Below are positions 38,364 to 48,286 of a stretch of 64,000 nucleotides of DNA, piece after piece. The notes beneath the pieces are model-generated. The model was not told the DNA's origin and searched no databases. It saw only the letters and a list, made by a program, of their open reading frames with translations. A program made the position numbers and the translations under genes. How positions within the stretch are numbered: position 1 is the stretch's first letter; each line of letters begins with the position of its first letter. Origin of the DNA: an uncultured Eubacteriales bacterium (GTDB taxonomy: Bacteria; Bacillota; Clostridia; Peptostreptococcales; Anaerovoracaceae); assembly GCA_902776285.1 (NCBI GenBank), contig CACYPK010000009.1:1-64000 (forward strand), read 5' to 3'.

Positions 38364-39563
38364 ATGGAAGTATCAAAAAGATGTGCAGGAATGCAGTTCT
38401 CGCCAATCAGAAGATTCAACGTATTCGCTTTTGAGGCCGAAAGAGAACACGGCAAAAAGGTCTATCGTCTCAACATCGGCCAGCCGGATATCGAGACTCC
38501 TCCTTGCTTCATGGAAGCAGTAAGGGATTTTGACAAGAAGGTCATCGCATACGCTGAGTCCCAGGGTATCGACGAACTGCGCGACGCAATGATCTACTAC
38601 ATGAAGAGAGACTTCGACATGGAGTATGAGCGCAAGGACATCATCGTCACAAACGGAGGTTCCGAAGCTCTTATCCTCGCGTTCACAGCTCTCCTCAACC
38701 CGGGAGATGAAGCTCTCATCGCCGAGCCGTTCTACACAAACTACAACACATTCTGCAACGAGGTAAGCGGCGTTCTCGTTCCGCTCACAACAAAGGCAGA
38801 AGACGGCTATGCATGGGCTAAGAGAGATCTTATCGAGGCTGCCATCACACCTAAGACAAAGGCAATCTGCTGCCTCTCGCCTGGTAACCCGACAGGAAGA
38901 GTTCTCACAATGGAAGACATGAGACTCATCGGCGACATCGCCAAGGAGCACGACCTCTGGATCATCTCCGACGAGGTTTACAGAGAGTTCGTATATGACG
39001 GAGCAGAAGCTCACTCATTCGGACAGCTCGACGACATCGCAGACAGAGTCGTACTCATCGACTCCGTATCCAAGAGATGGTCTGCATGCGGAGCAAGAGT
39101 CGGAGCTCTCATCTCCAAGAATGAAGAACTCATGAGCGCTGTACTCAAGCTCGCTCAGGGCAGACTCTGCGTACCTACACTCGAGCAGGTAGGAGCTGCG
39201 GCCCTCTACAGAATGGACAAGAGCTACTATGACGAGGCAAAGGCTGAGTACGAAGCAAGAAGAGACGCTGCTTACGAAGAGATCTCCAAGATCCCTGGCG
39301 TAGTTTGCCAGAAGCCTGCAGGCGCATTCTACATGATGTGCAAGCTGCCGGTTGACAACATCGAGGACTTCCTGATGTTCATGCTCAAGGAATTCGACGA
39401 CAAGGGTGAAACAGCAATGTTCGCGCCTGCTCCTGGATTCTATGCAACAAAGGGTCTCGGCGGAGACGAGATGCGTATCGCTTACGTTCTGACACCTGAT
39501 AAGATGAGAAGAGCTTGCGAACTCATCAAGCTGGGCGTAGCTGCTTACAACGCGAAGAAGTAG
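38364..39563 (+). CDS. Class I/II PLP-dependent aminotransferase (aspartate-type)
   Basis: The 399-aa fold-type I aminotransferase has the PLP lysine in DSVSKRWSACGARVG (about 231-245), CLSPGNPTGR near 169, SDEVYREF near 196 and a C-terminal MRIAYVL with the substrate-carboxylate Arg. The DSVSKRWSACGAR variant is seen in anaerobe enzymes annotated as aspartate or aromatic aminotransferases; the substrate cannot be fixed. Codon choice differs from its neighbours: Arg is nearly all AGA, Leu mainly CTC and Thr mainly ACA, like secDF and efp. This suggests high expression. A strong AAGGAG site precedes the ATG. Confidence 0.9.
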   Translation: MEVSKRCAGMQFSPIRRFNVFAFEAEREHGKKVYRLNIGQPDIETPPCFMEAVRDFDKKVIAYAESQGIDELRDAMIYYMKRDFDMEYERKDIIVTNGGSEALILAFTALLNPGDEALIAEPFYTNYNTFCNEVSGVLVPLTTKAEDGYAWAKRDLIEAAITPKTKAICCLSPGNPTGRVLTMEDMRLIGDIAKEHDLWIISDEVYREFVYDGAEAHSFGQLDDIADRVVLIDSVSKRWSACGARVGALISKNEELMSAVLKLAQGRLCVPTLEQVGAAALYRMDKSYYDEAKAEYEARRDAAYEEISKIPGVVCQKPAGAFYMMCKLPVDNIEDFLMFMLKEFDDKGETAMFAPAPGFYATKGLGGDEMRIAYVLTPDKMRRACELIKLGVAAYNAKK

Positions 39564-39596
39564 TCTTAACTCAGAAAAGATCAACTTTAACGGGTG

Positions 39597-39622
39597 GTAG
39601 GGGGAATCGCGGTTCCCCCTAC
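39597..39622. repeat. Perfect inverted repeat in the mutS leader
   Basis: A 10-bp perfect stem (GTAGGGGGAA with TTCCCCCTAC) has the 6-base loop TCGCGG. It lies between the aminotransferase and mutS. No T-run follows on the + strand, so it is not a standard terminator. It may stabilise the highly expressed upstream mRNA or be a small dispersed hairpin element; compare 52401-52433. Confidence 0.7.
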
Positions 39623-39643
39623 ACTTGTATGTAAAGGGAAAAA

Positions 39644-42295
39644 ATGGCTGAAGCAAAACTGTCCCCAATGATGCAGCAATATATGGCAATAAAGGATGAC
39701 TACAAGGATGCCATCCTGATGTACCGTCTCGGAGATTTCTACGAGATGTTCTTTGATGATGCCCTGCTTGCTTCGGCAGAACTCGAGCTGACGCTCACGG
39801 GCCGCAACTGCGGTCTTGAAGAAAGGGCGCCGATGTGCGGCGTTCCGCATCATTCCGTCGATCAGTACATCGTAAGGCTGGTGAACAACGGCCATAAGGT
39901 CGCAATATGCGAGCAGGTGGAAGATCCTGCAGAAGCGAAGGGGATAGTAAAGCGCGAGATAACAAAGATATATACGCCGGGCACGCTCGACATAAGCGGC
40001 AACGGAAGCGGAGAGAACAATGTGTATATCGCTTCCGTATGTGTTTCAGACACCATGACCGCGGTCGCTCTGGCGGATATAACCACGGGCGAACTGTCAG
40101 CGTATGAATATGAAACGGAATATGAGAACGGCAAGGTCTCTCATATTCGCCTTCTGAACGACCTTTCGGTACTTGATGTAAAAGAACTCGTGATAAGCGA
40201 TGAGATGCGCTCAGAACTCGAAATATCGCTTTCTGAGGCCATGCCTTCGCTCTATCTGGACGCGGTCGACCCGTCATATTACAGATATCAGACCGCCAGG
40301 GAAGTGCTGATGGATCAGTTCGGAGTGTCGTCTCTCATTCCGCTCGATATGGAAGGGCGCGAAGAAATGGTTTCTGCCGCGGGATCGCTCCTGATGTATC
40401 TGAGGGAGACTCAGAAGGGCGACCTCGATCAGTTCATGAACATTACGATCAAGCAGCACGACGGCGTGATGCATCTCGACAGGACGACGCTCCGCAATCT
40501 TGAGCTGCTCGAGACCATTTATGACGGCGACATAAAAGGATCGCTTCTGGGAGTCATCGGAAAGACAAGGACGGCAATGGGAGGGCGACTCCTAAGGGCC
40601 TGGCTCAGAGAGCCTCTGACGGATGTTGCGGAAATAAACCTCAGGCTCGACGCGGTAGATGAACTGAAGCGCGAACCGGTCATCGCGAACAACATTTCCA
40701 ACTGTCTCAAGCACGTATACGACTTCCAGAGGCTTACGGCCAGAGTGGCTACCGGCAGGGCGGACGCGAGAGATCTCATCGCTCTAAAGAAGACGATAGC
40801 TCAGCTTCCGGACATAAAGTATGAACTCGCCGGCCTCACGGCTCCGATGCTCAAAACCATCGATGATTCGATCGCTGACTTTGACGCTCTTCATACAATG
40901 ATAGAACGCTCAATATGTGATGAACCGCCGATGGGCATCACCGAGGGCGGCATAATAAAGCCGGGATATTCCAAAGATCTGGACAAGCTCAAGGAATCCA
41001 TATCCGGAGCCAAGCAGTGGATAGCCGGACTCGAGGAGACCGAAAAGGAGAGGACCGGCATCAAGACCCTCAGGGTCGGATTCAACAAGGTCTTCGGATA
41101 TTACATTGATGTCAGCAAGGGCATGATAGATAAGGTGCCTGAAGACTATATACGCAAGCAGACTCTCGTCAACAACGAGAGATACATAACTCCTGAACTC
41201 AAGGAGAAAGAAGACCTGGTGCTCACGGCAGAAGCAAGGATCAACAAGCTTGAGTACGAAGAATTCAGAAAGATAAGGCAGGCGATAGAACCTTATATCG
41301 CGAGTCTTCAGGCGGCTTCTGCTGCCATCGCGTCACTCGACGTGCTGATATCCTTCGCTAAAGTCGCCGCTTCGAACGCTTACGTAAAGCCTGTCGTGAA
41401 CGACGGCAGCATGATCGATATAAAGGCCGGAAGACATCCGGCCGTAGAACAGCTTTTAGGCGCGGGCATGTTCGTATCAAACGATACATACATCGACATG
41501 GATGAGCGAAGCATGCTGATCATCACCGGACCTAACATGTCCGGAAAGTCGACATACATGAGGCAGACCGCCGTGATAGTACTTATGGCTCAGATAGGCT
41601 GCTTCGTGCCGGCCGCTTCGGCTGAGATAGGCGTTGTGGACCGCATATTCACAAGGATAGGCGCTTCCGACAACCTGGCTTACGGTCAGTCGACTTTCTA
41701 TATCGAGATGAGCGAGCTCGCAGGCATACTCCGCAACGCCACTTCAAGGAGTCTAATAATACTCGATGAGATAGGCAGGGGGACCAGCACGTTTGACGGA
41801 CTTTCGATAGCCTGGGCCACCGCTCAGTATCTTGCAGAGCCCGAACACAGAGTCCGCACCATGTTCGCGACTCATTACCATGAACTGACTGAGCTCGAAG
41901 ACGAGCAGCAGGGCATACACAACCTTTCAGTCGCGGCGGCAGAAGACGGCAATGATGTCGTGTTCCTGCACAATATAATCGAAGGGCCTGCCAGCAAGAG
42001 CTACGGCATCCATGTAGCCAGGATCGCCGGTATCCCTGAAGTGATAAGAAGCGAGGCCCGAAGAAAGCTTAAAGAACTTGAAAGCACTGAACTGTCCGGC
42101 AGGAAAGCCGAAGCGGAGACCGGCCAGATGTCGTTCATGGACAATGAACTGGCTGATGAAGCGATAAAAGCCGATGCCGAAAAGCTCAGAAAGATCGCTT
42201 CAAAACTGAATGAAACAGACATAAACAGGATGACCCCTGTGGCAGCTCTTGTGAAGCTGCAGGAGATCATCGATGACATAAGCGAAAAGATATAA
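39644..42295 (+). CDS. mutS: DNA mismatch repair protein MutS
   Basis: The 883-aa MutS has the N-terminal mismatch-recognition domain with GDFYEMFFDDA (about 25-35, the FxE region), a connector and core/clamp, and the ATPase with Walker A GPNMSGKSTYMRQ (about 628) and DEIGRGTSTFDGLSIAWA (about 708). A C-terminal helical tail ends with a second LxxI-type helix. The length is full. mutL follows after 4 bases, the normal mutS-mutL pair. A ribosome site (AAAGGGA) precedes the ATG. Confidence 0.97.
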   Translation: MAEAKLSPMMQQYMAIKDDYKDAILMYRLGDFYEMFFDDALLASAELELTLTGRNCGLEERAPMCGVPHHSVDQYIVRLVNNGHKVAICEQVEDPAEAKGIVKREITKIYTPGTLDISGNGSGENNVYIASVCVSDTMTAVALADITTGELSAYEYETEYENGKVSHIRLLNDLSVLDVKELVISDEMRSELEISLSEAMPSLYLDAVDPSYYRYQTAREVLMDQFGVSSLIPLDMEGREEMVSAAGSLLMYLRETQKGDLDQFMNITIKQHDGVMHLDRTTLRNLELLETIYDGDIKGSLLGVIGKTRTAMGGRLLRAWLREPLTDVAEINLRLDAVDELKREPVIANNISNCLKHVYDFQRLTARVATGRADARDLIALKKTIAQLPDIKYELAGLTAPMLKTIDDSIADFDALHTMIERSICDEPPMGITEGGIIKPGYSKDLDKLKESISGAKQWIAGLEETEKERTGIKTLRVGFNKVFGYYIDVSKGMIDKVPEDYIRKQTLVNNERYITPELKEKEDLVLTAEARINKLEYEEFRKIRQAIEPYIASLQAASAAIASLDVLISFAKVAASNAYVKPVVNDGSMIDIKAGRHPAVEQLLGAGMFVSNDTYIDMDERSMLIITGPNMSGKSTYMRQTAVIVLMAQIGCFVPAASAEIGVVDRIFTRIGASDNLAYGQSTFYIEMSELAGILRNATSRSLIILDEIGRGTSTFDGLSIAWATAQYLAEPEHRVRTMFATHYHELTELEDEQQGIHNLSVAAAEDGNDVVFLHNIIEGPASKSYGIHVARIAGIPEVIRSEARRKLKELESTELSGRKAEAETGQMSFMDNELADEAIKADAEKLRKIASKLNETDINRMTPVAALVKLQEIIDDISEKI

Positions 42296-42299
42296 AGAA

Positions 42300-44117
42300 A
42301 TGATAAAGGTATTGGACAGCTTTGTCGCTGATAAGATAGCCGCCGGAGAGGTAATAGAGCGGCCGGTATCAGCGGTAAAGGAACTTGTTGAAAACTCAAT
42401 AGATGCGGGTGCGCGCACCATCATCGTCGAGATCAGAAACGGCGGCAAGTCGTACATAAGGATCACGGATGACGGATGCGGCATCTCTTTTGATGAGGCG
42501 GAAACAGCATTCCTGAGGCACGCTACAAGCAAGATCAGCAGCATAACCGATCTCGACAGGATAGTCTCGCTTGGATTCAGAGGAGAAGCTCTGGCCAGCA
42601 TCGCAGCAGTATCAAGGCTGACCATGGTGACACGCACTGCCGATTCTCCGTCCGGCGCCAAGCTGGTATTACACGGAGGGCAGGTCGTGTCAAAGGAGCG
42701 CACAGGCGCTAACAAAGGGACTACGGTCATAGCCGAAGACCTGTTTTACAATACACCGGCAAGACGCAAGTTCATGAAGAGCGACGCCAGGGAAGCGTCA
42801 TCGATAATAGAACTTATACAGCAATACGCGGTCTTTTATTCTGATATACGCTTCATGATGATCAATAACGGGCAGACGCTTTTCTCGACGGCGGGAGACG
42901 GAGACGTTTCAGCGGTCATAAAGATGTTGTATCCGGATATCGCCAGACGCGGTCTCATTCCTGTATCAGACGGATCCGTGACGGGTTTTGTGTCAGATCC
43001 GGGAAGCACCATGAATACAAGGAAGGGGCAGCTCTTCTTTGTGAACGGCAGACTGGTCTCGAGCAATGTGATAGAGAAGGGACTCGTAGAAGGCTATCAG
43101 GGAAGGATATTCAGCGGTTTTCCGGCGGCTGTCCTCTTCATCGACACCGATCCTTCAACAGTCGATGTCAACATCCACCCGGGAAAGCGCGAGATAAGGT
43201 TCCTGCGGCAGGATGAAGTAAGAAACGCGATCTCGGAAGCTGTAAGAAGGGCGGTAATGACCGATGCGGGAATTCCTAAAGGTTTTGTTAAGAATATTGA
43301 AAGTTCTGAGCCGGAAAGCTTAAATAATAATCGCGGAACTGTCTTTGAACAGCAGGAAAGCGAACAGACTTCCATCCGTGATTTTCTGTCCGGCCTTCAG
43401 AGGACTGATACCGCGGAAACAGCTGAGGCTGAGGTCAAGACAGAGACAGAGGCTGCAGAAATATTTGAGATAGCTGAAGTTAATACCGAAGATCAGTACA
43501 CGGCTTTTTCTTCTGTAGAGAATGCAGCGGCTCCGGCCCCGTTCGATTTCAGCGACCTTGCTTTCAAGGGTTATGTATTCAACACATACATAATAATGCA
43601 GGGAAAGGACGAGCTGTACATATTCGATCAGCATGCCGCTCACGAGAGAGTATTCTATGAGAAGTTCATGCGTGGATATGATAACTCCTCACACGCGCCA
43701 CAGCCTCTTCTCACGGCCTTCACAATCGAAGTCAGCCCTGATGTATACTCAATGGACAGAGACTGGCTCGATGATCTCAGGCGGATGGGATACGATATCG
43801 AGGATTTCGGCGAACGCACCTTTATTATCAGGGGCATCCCTCCGTACATGGAAACCGGAGAAGCTGCAGGCTTTGCCGCCGGATATGCTGAAGCGGCAGG
43901 TGAGACAGGCGGAAGCAACAGGACTGTCATAGACAAGCTCATCATGAGATCGTGTAAATCGGCGGTGAAGGCCAACGACAAGCTGTCAGAGCTTGAGATC
44001 TCCGAGCTCATGGAGAAGCTTTCGCGATGCGACAACCCGTATTCATGCCCGCACGGACGGCCGACTTTCATCAGAGTCACAGCTTATGACATCGAAAGAT
44101 CGTTCAGAAGAAAATAA
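42300..44117 (+). CDS. mutL: DNA mismatch repair protein MutL
   Basis: The 605-aa GHKL ATPase has KIAAGEVIERP (about 14), ELVENSIDAGA (about 29), RGEALASIAAVS (about 94) and GTTV near 140. A Glu/Thr-rich linker (about 350-410) leads to the C-terminal domain. That domain keeps the endonuclease motif DQHAAHERVFYE (about 444) and the zinc-site motif CPHGRP (about 583), so this is an endonuclease-active MutL as in bacteria lacking MutH. It lies 4 bases after mutS. Confidence 0.96.
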   Translation: MIKVLDSFVADKIAAGEVIERPVSAVKELVENSIDAGARTIIVEIRNGGKSYIRITDDGCGISFDEAETAFLRHATSKISSITDLDRIVSLGFRGEALASIAAVSRLTMVTRTADSPSGAKLVLHGGQVVSKERTGANKGTTVIAEDLFYNTPARRKFMKSDAREASSIIELIQQYAVFYSDIRFMMINNGQTLFSTAGDGDVSAVIKMLYPDIARRGLIPVSDGSVTGFVSDPGSTMNTRKGQLFFVNGRLVSSNVIEKGLVEGYQGRIFSGFPAAVLFIDTDPSTVDVNIHPGKREIRFLRQDEVRNAISEAVRRAVMTDAGIPKGFVKNIESSEPESLNNNRGTVFEQQESEQTSIRDFLSGLQRTDTAETAEAEVKTETEAAEIFEIAEVNTEDQYTAFSSVENAAAPAPFDFSDLAFKGYVFNTYIIMQGKDELYIFDQHAAHERVFYEKFMRGYDNSSHAPQPLLTAFTIEVSPDVYSMDRDWLDDLRRMGYDIEDFGERTFIIRGIPPYMETGEAAGFAAGYAEAAGETGGSNRTVIDKLIMRSCKSAVKANDKLSELEISELMEKLSRCDNPYSCPHGRPTFIRVTAYDIERSFRRK

Positions 44118-44138
44118 AAACTTATACCGGAGAAATAA

Positions 44139-45065
44139 ATGAACAATACTGTATATATAATATCGGGTCCGACAGCGTCGGGTAAAAGCATAATTTCGTA
44201 CTATCTTGCCAAGCGCATAAACGGCGAGATAGTCAACTGCGACTCGATACAGCTTTATAAATATATGGATATCGGAAGCGCCAAGCCTTCTGAAAAGGAA
44301 ATGGAGGACATACCGCATCACCTCTATTCAATAGAGGATCCTTCGGAAAACATGACCGTTGCCCAGTTCAGAAAGCTCGCTCTCGAAGCGATAGACGATA
44401 TCCTGGCGCGCGGTAAGACTCCTATAGTCTGCGGCGGGACAGGACTCTATCTCAACGCGATTCTTTACGACATGGACTTCGGCGCTGTACCGGATGATGA
44501 AGAAAGGCGGCAGGAACTTGAGAAGCTTGCCGAAGAGCGCGGCAGTCTTTACATGCACGAATATCTTGAGGGGCTCGATCCGGACGCGGCTTCACGCATC
44601 CATCCAAACAACACCCGCAAGATCATCCGCGCGATAGAGGCCTTTGAATACGGAAAAGGCATCAAGGATCTCTCCGAATGCGAGCTGAATCCTGACTATG
44701 ACTTCAAGTTCTTTGCCATTACGATGGAAAGAGACTGGCTGTATGAGCGTATAAACCGCAGGGCTTCGCGCCTCATAACAAGCGGACTCGTAGACGAGGT
44801 GACGAATCTCCTCAGGATGGGGTATACTCCCGATCTGCCTTCCATGAAAGGGATTGGATATAAGGAGATAATCGGCTTCCTCAACGGCGAGTACGATCTT
44901 TACGACGCCAGAGAACTGATACAGAAAAATACCAGGCATTACGCCAAAAGGCAGTATACCTGGCTCAAAAGGTATGACTTTGTGAATTGGATAGACATAC
45001 GCAAGGGTGAGACGGTAGGGGAAGTAGTCGACCGCATCCTTGATGCTGCCGAAGGCAGCGACTGA
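44139..45065 (+). CDS. miaA: tRNA dimethylallyltransferase
   Basis: The 308-aa enzyme adds a dimethylallyl group to A37 of tRNAs reading U-initial codons. The P-loop GPTASGKS is at residues 9-16, followed by VNCDSIQLYKYMDIGSAKP (about 33), HHLYSIEDP (about 63), GGTGLYLNAI (about 96) and RKIIRAIE (about 162). All are family hallmarks. The mutS-mutL-miaA order is conserved in Firmicutes. A CGGAGAAAT ribosome site precedes the ATG. Confidence 0.96.
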   Translation: MNNTVYIISGPTASGKSIISYYLAKRINGEIVNCDSIQLYKYMDIGSAKPSEKEMEDIPHHLYSIEDPSENMTVAQFRKLALEAIDDILARGKTPIVCGGTGLYLNAILYDMDFGAVPDDEERRQELEKLAEERGSLYMHEYLEGLDPDAASRIHPNNTRKIIRAIEAFEYGKGIKDLSECELNPDYDFKFFAITMERDWLYERINRRASRLITSGLVDEVTNLLRMGYTPDLPSMKGIGYKEIIGFLNGEYDLYDARELIQKNTRHYAKRQYTWLKRYDFVNWIDIRKGETVGEVVDRILDAAEGSD

Positions 45066-45066
45066 C

Positions 45067-46212
45067 ATGGCCAGGACCACATACGACAGCAAGGAATTCA
45101 GATCGCACAACAAGAGCGATAAGCCCGATAATATCGTAAAGAAAGAAAACGATATTTATCTCGAATGTGAAGCCATACAGCATGAGCTTCCGAATTTTTT
45201 GCGGCCGTATTTCGCGTATCTGAAGGGCAATGTCCTGCCTATGACAAGGCTCGCGTACCTTCATGACGTGCGGTTCTTCATGAACTACCTTATAAACGAG
45301 ACGGACATCACAAAGGCAGAGACACCTAAGCAGATCACCTCTGAGGAGCTGAACAGCGTAGTTGCCGCGGATGTGAACCTCTTCATCGACTATTGCCGCA
45401 AGTACATGGTCGAAGAGGGCGATACCGTGACCGTTTACGAAAACAACAACAAATCCCTTGCCCGCAAGAAATCCTCTGTTTCAGTGCTTTTCAAGCAGCT
45501 TTACAGGGACGGCATCGTTGATAAGAACATCACTGACGGCTTCGATCCGATAAGGGTAGCAAAGCCGGGCGAGCGCGAGATAAAGGCGCTTCAGGACGAC
45601 GAGGTCATGATAATGCTAGATGCCGTGACGAACGGCACAGGTCTTACCAATCATGAGCGTACTTACTGGGAGAAAACCAAGCTGCGCGACAAGGCGATAC
45701 TGGTGATGTTCGTCACATACGGACTGAGGCTCAGCGAGCTGCAGCAGCTCAATCTTTCTTCCTTCAACTTCTCGAGAGGGGAATTCAAGATCTACCGCAA
45801 GAGAGGCAAGGAATCCATAATGCCTCTCAACCGTTCGGTCGAGATGGTCCTGAACGATTACATCAACAGCGAAAGAAAGACCGTGATACCTGAAGATCAG
45901 GCCGCGGAGGACGCGCTCTTCCTGTCGATACAGGGCAAGCGCATAACCGAGCGCGCTATAAGGGATCTGGTAAAGAAATACACATCGATCGCTTTGAATA
46001 CCAGCAGGCGGGCAGGATACAGTCCTCACAAGCTGAGGGCGACCGCGGCGACTTCACTGATAGGCCGCGGCAATTCCATATACGATGTGGCGGCTCTGCT
46101 CGATCATGAGCAGGTCACGACCACTCAGCTGTACGCACAGCACAAGATGAATGTGAAGAGAGACCTTGTTAGTGACATGGAATGGGAACTCGAACGAACT
46201 GAAGACGAATAA
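45067..46212 (+). CDS. XerC/D-like tyrosine recombinase
   Basis: This is a 381-aa tyrosine recombinase. The N-terminal core-binding domain spans about 30-155. The catalytic domain has RLSELQQL with Arg near 219, KRGKE near 247, HKLRATAAT near 318 and DHEQVTTTQLYAQ, with His near 343 and nucleophile Tyr near 351. The frame opens at 45040, but the ATG at 45067, just after the miaA stop, is the likely start. No attachment sites, excisionase or phage genes are nearby. The miaA neighbourhood and overlap with the next gene suggest a resident housekeeping recombinase, perhaps the chromosome-dimer resolvase, although that is not shown. Confidence 0.85.
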   Translation: MARTTYDSKEFRSHNKSDKPDNIVKKENDIYLECEAIQHELPNFLRPYFAYLKGNVLPMTRLAYLHDVRFFMNYLINETDITKAETPKQITSEELNSVVAADVNLFIDYCRKYMVEEGDTVTVYENNNKSLARKKSSVSVLFKQLYRDGIVDKNITDGFDPIRVAKPGEREIKALQDDEVMIMLDAVTNGTGLTNHERTYWEKTKLRDKAILVMFVTYGLRLSELQQLNLSSFNFSRGEFKIYRKRGKESIMPLNRSVEMVLNDYINSERKTVIPEDQAAEDALFLSIQGKRITERAIRDLVKKYTSIALNTSRRAGYSPHKLRATAATSLIGRGNSIYDVAALLDHEQVTTTQLYAQHKMNVKRDLVSDMEWELERTEDE

Positions 46213-47549
46213 TGACCGATTATAGAGAATATCTTAAAGCTGAATTCAATATTGATGAGAACGTCCTGGATCTTGTCAGCAGGGCAGAAGACCTTCTGTC
46301 GGAACGTTTCGCGCGCATCGATGATACGACCGCAATATGTCAGATGAAGGTGCTCAAGGCCTTCCAGGACAATCATATAAACGCTACTCACTTCGACTGG
46401 AGCACAGGTTACGGCTATGATGATGCCGGCCGTGACGCGGTGGAAAGTGTGTACGCGTCCGTATTCCGTACCGAAGCAGCTCTTGTAAGACCCAATATAG
46501 TCAACGGGACACACGCCATTGCCTCTACTTTGCTTGGACTTCTGCGTCCGGGAGACGAACTGATAGAGATAACAGGCACTCCTTATGACACTTTGCAGAC
46601 TGTCATAGGCAGGCCTGACGGCAGCGCGGCCAATAAAAGGGGAGACGGCAGCCTTCTGGGGCCAGATGACTTCAAGGGGACAATAAGAGATTATGGTATA
46701 GTCTATAAAGAAGTTGCTCTCGGAAGCGATCTGGACATAGATCTCGAAGCAATAAGGAATGCAGTCACTCCGAAGACCAGAGTCGTCGCTATGCAGCGTT
46801 CCACCGGCTATGACTGGAGGCCTGCGATATCCCTTGAGAGCCTTAAAAAAGCAACGGATCTGATACACAGCATCAATAAGGACATCATCGTGATGCTTGA
46901 CAACTGCTACGGCGAATTTGTTGGCACGGTCGAGCCGACTGAATTCGGCGTGGATGTTATGGCAGGTTCGCTCATAAAGAACCCGGGCGGCGGGCTCGCT
47001 CTTTCGGGCGGCTATATAGTCGGAAGGGCGGATCTCATAGAGCAGATATCCTACAGACTTACATGTCCGGGCATAGGCGCTGAATGCGGCCTTACATTCG
47101 GCCAGAACAGAAACGTACTGCAGGGGCTTTTCCTTGCTCCTAAGGTCGTGAACGCGGCCTTGAAAGGCGCTCTGCTGGCAGGCTCCGTATACAGCATGCT
47201 CGGCTTTGAAGTAATGCCGCCGGCTGAAATGGACAGGAGCGACATAATACAGGCCATCAAGTTCGCGTCCGCTGAGAGAACAGTAGCGTTCTGCCAGGCC
47301 GTACAGTCCGCTTCGCCTATAGATTCCTATGTTTCTCCGATGCCTTGGGACATGCCCGGCTATGAGGATCAGGTCGTAATGGCCGCCGGAGCGTTCGTGC
47401 AGGGTTCATCCATTGAACTCAGCGCTGACGCGCCTCTAAGAGAGCCTTATATCGCGTACTTCCAGGGCGGACTGACATACGAGCACTCAAGGTTCGGAGT
47501 CATCAAGAGCCTTGACACTCTGTATAAGAAGGGGCTCGTTACGATATGA
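46212..47549 (+). CDS. Methionine gamma-lyase-family PLP enzyme (YnbB-like)
   Basis: The 445-aa fold-type I PLP protein belongs to the methionine gamma-lyase-related group once called aluminium resistance protein. The probable PLP lysine is in GSLIKNPGGG (about 256-260), with SGGYIVGRADL after it and VNGTHAIAST near 98. FDWSTGYGYDD near 57-67 matches the family N-terminus. The real substrate in this group is not settled. In Bacillus the ynbB gene also lies near miaA/hfq. It shares one base with the recombinase gene (TAATG) and overlaps the next by 4. Confidence 0.88.
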   Translation: MTDYREYLKAEFNIDENVLDLVSRAEDLLSERFARIDDTTAICQMKVLKAFQDNHINATHFDWSTGYGYDDAGRDAVESVYASVFRTEAALVRPNIVNGTHAIASTLLGLLRPGDELIEITGTPYDTLQTVIGRPDGSAANKRGDGSLLGPDDFKGTIRDYGIVYKEVALGSDLDIDLEAIRNAVTPKTRVVAMQRSTGYDWRPAISLESLKKATDLIHSINKDIIVMLDNCYGEFVGTVEPTEFGVDVMAGSLIKNPGGGLALSGGYIVGRADLIEQISYRLTCPGIGAECGLTFGQNRNVLQGLFLAPKVVNAALKGALLAGSVYSMLGFEVMPPAEMDRSDIIQAIKFASAERTVAFCQAVQSASPIDSYVSPMPWDMPGYEDQVVMAAGAFVQGSSIELSADAPLREPYIAYFQGGLTYEHSRFGVIKSLDTLYKKGLVTI

Positions 47550-48286
47550 ACGGCGCCGCGACCTCTGAAAACAGAAAGATAATCGCTGTACTGAAGCTGA
47601 TATTGCTCGTGCTTATCATAGCGGGCATACCGGCTTTTCTTTATTTAAGATACGGCGGAGAGATCTTCAGCAAGGACGCAGCGTACAGGGTCATAGAATA
47701 TCTCCGCGCGAACAGAAATGTCGCGGCCATCCTGATCATCTGCATACAGATAGTGCAGGTCGTCATATGCTTTCTTCCCGGACAGCCGATCCAGTTTGCC
47801 GCAAGCTATATGTTCGGAGTGGCAAGGGGCTTCATATTTTCGCTGATAGGGGCCGTCATAGGCACCGTGATATCTTTCTACCTTGCTAAACTGCTCGGCA
47901 GCGACGCGATGGAGCTCTTCTTCGGAAAAGAGAAGGTGCGTGATTATAAAAAGAAGCTGGACTCGGGCAGGGGACTGCTGCTCGCGTTCCTCATTTACCT
48001 TATACCCGGGATACCCAAGGACCTTGTCTCATACGCGGCAGGAGTATCGAACATGCGCTTCAGGCCGTTCCTTCTGGTCGCTACCGTGGGAAGGATGCCG
48101 GGAATGCTCGGAAGCCTGCTGCTTGGACATTTCTTCGGAAAGGAGGACTACCGCTCGATGATAATCATATCCGTCATCGTTGCCGTGATCCTTCTTATAT
48201 GCTATATAAAGCGCAACGCACTGATAAACTTCCTTGACGAGATCGAGAAAAAGGACGCTGAGTCCGGAGAGGTTTCCGATGGCTAA
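47546..48286 (+). CDS. VTT-domain (TVP38/TMEM64, DedA-like) membrane protein
   Basis: The 246-aa integral membrane protein has about six hydrophobic segments. The VTT core includes FLPGQPIQFAASYMFG (about 73-88), GTVISFYLAKLLG (about 104) and the re-entrant-type LIYLIPGIPKDLVSYAAG (about 152). Family members include lipid scramblase/flippase-type proteins, DedA among them; the substrate here is unknown. It overlaps its neighbours by 4 and 8 bases, and no regulatory signal is visible. Confidence 0.87.
   Translation: MNGAATSENRKIIAVLKLILLVLIIAGIPAFLYLRYGGEIFSKDAAYRVIEYLRANRNVAAILIICIQIVQVVICFLPGQPIQFAASYMFGVARGFIFSLIGAVIGTVISFYLAKLLGSDAMELFFGKEKVRDYKKKLDSGRGLLLAFLIYLIPGIPKDLVSYAAGVSNMRFRPFLLVATVGRMPGMLGSLLLGHFFGKEDYRSMIIISVIVAVILLICYIKRNALINFLDEIEKKDAESGEVSDG

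Noticed and set aside
45067-46212. Integrase marking a prophage or integrative element
   Set aside because: No phage, conjugation, excisionase or attachment-site features nearby; flanking genes are conserved housekeeping genes in normal order.
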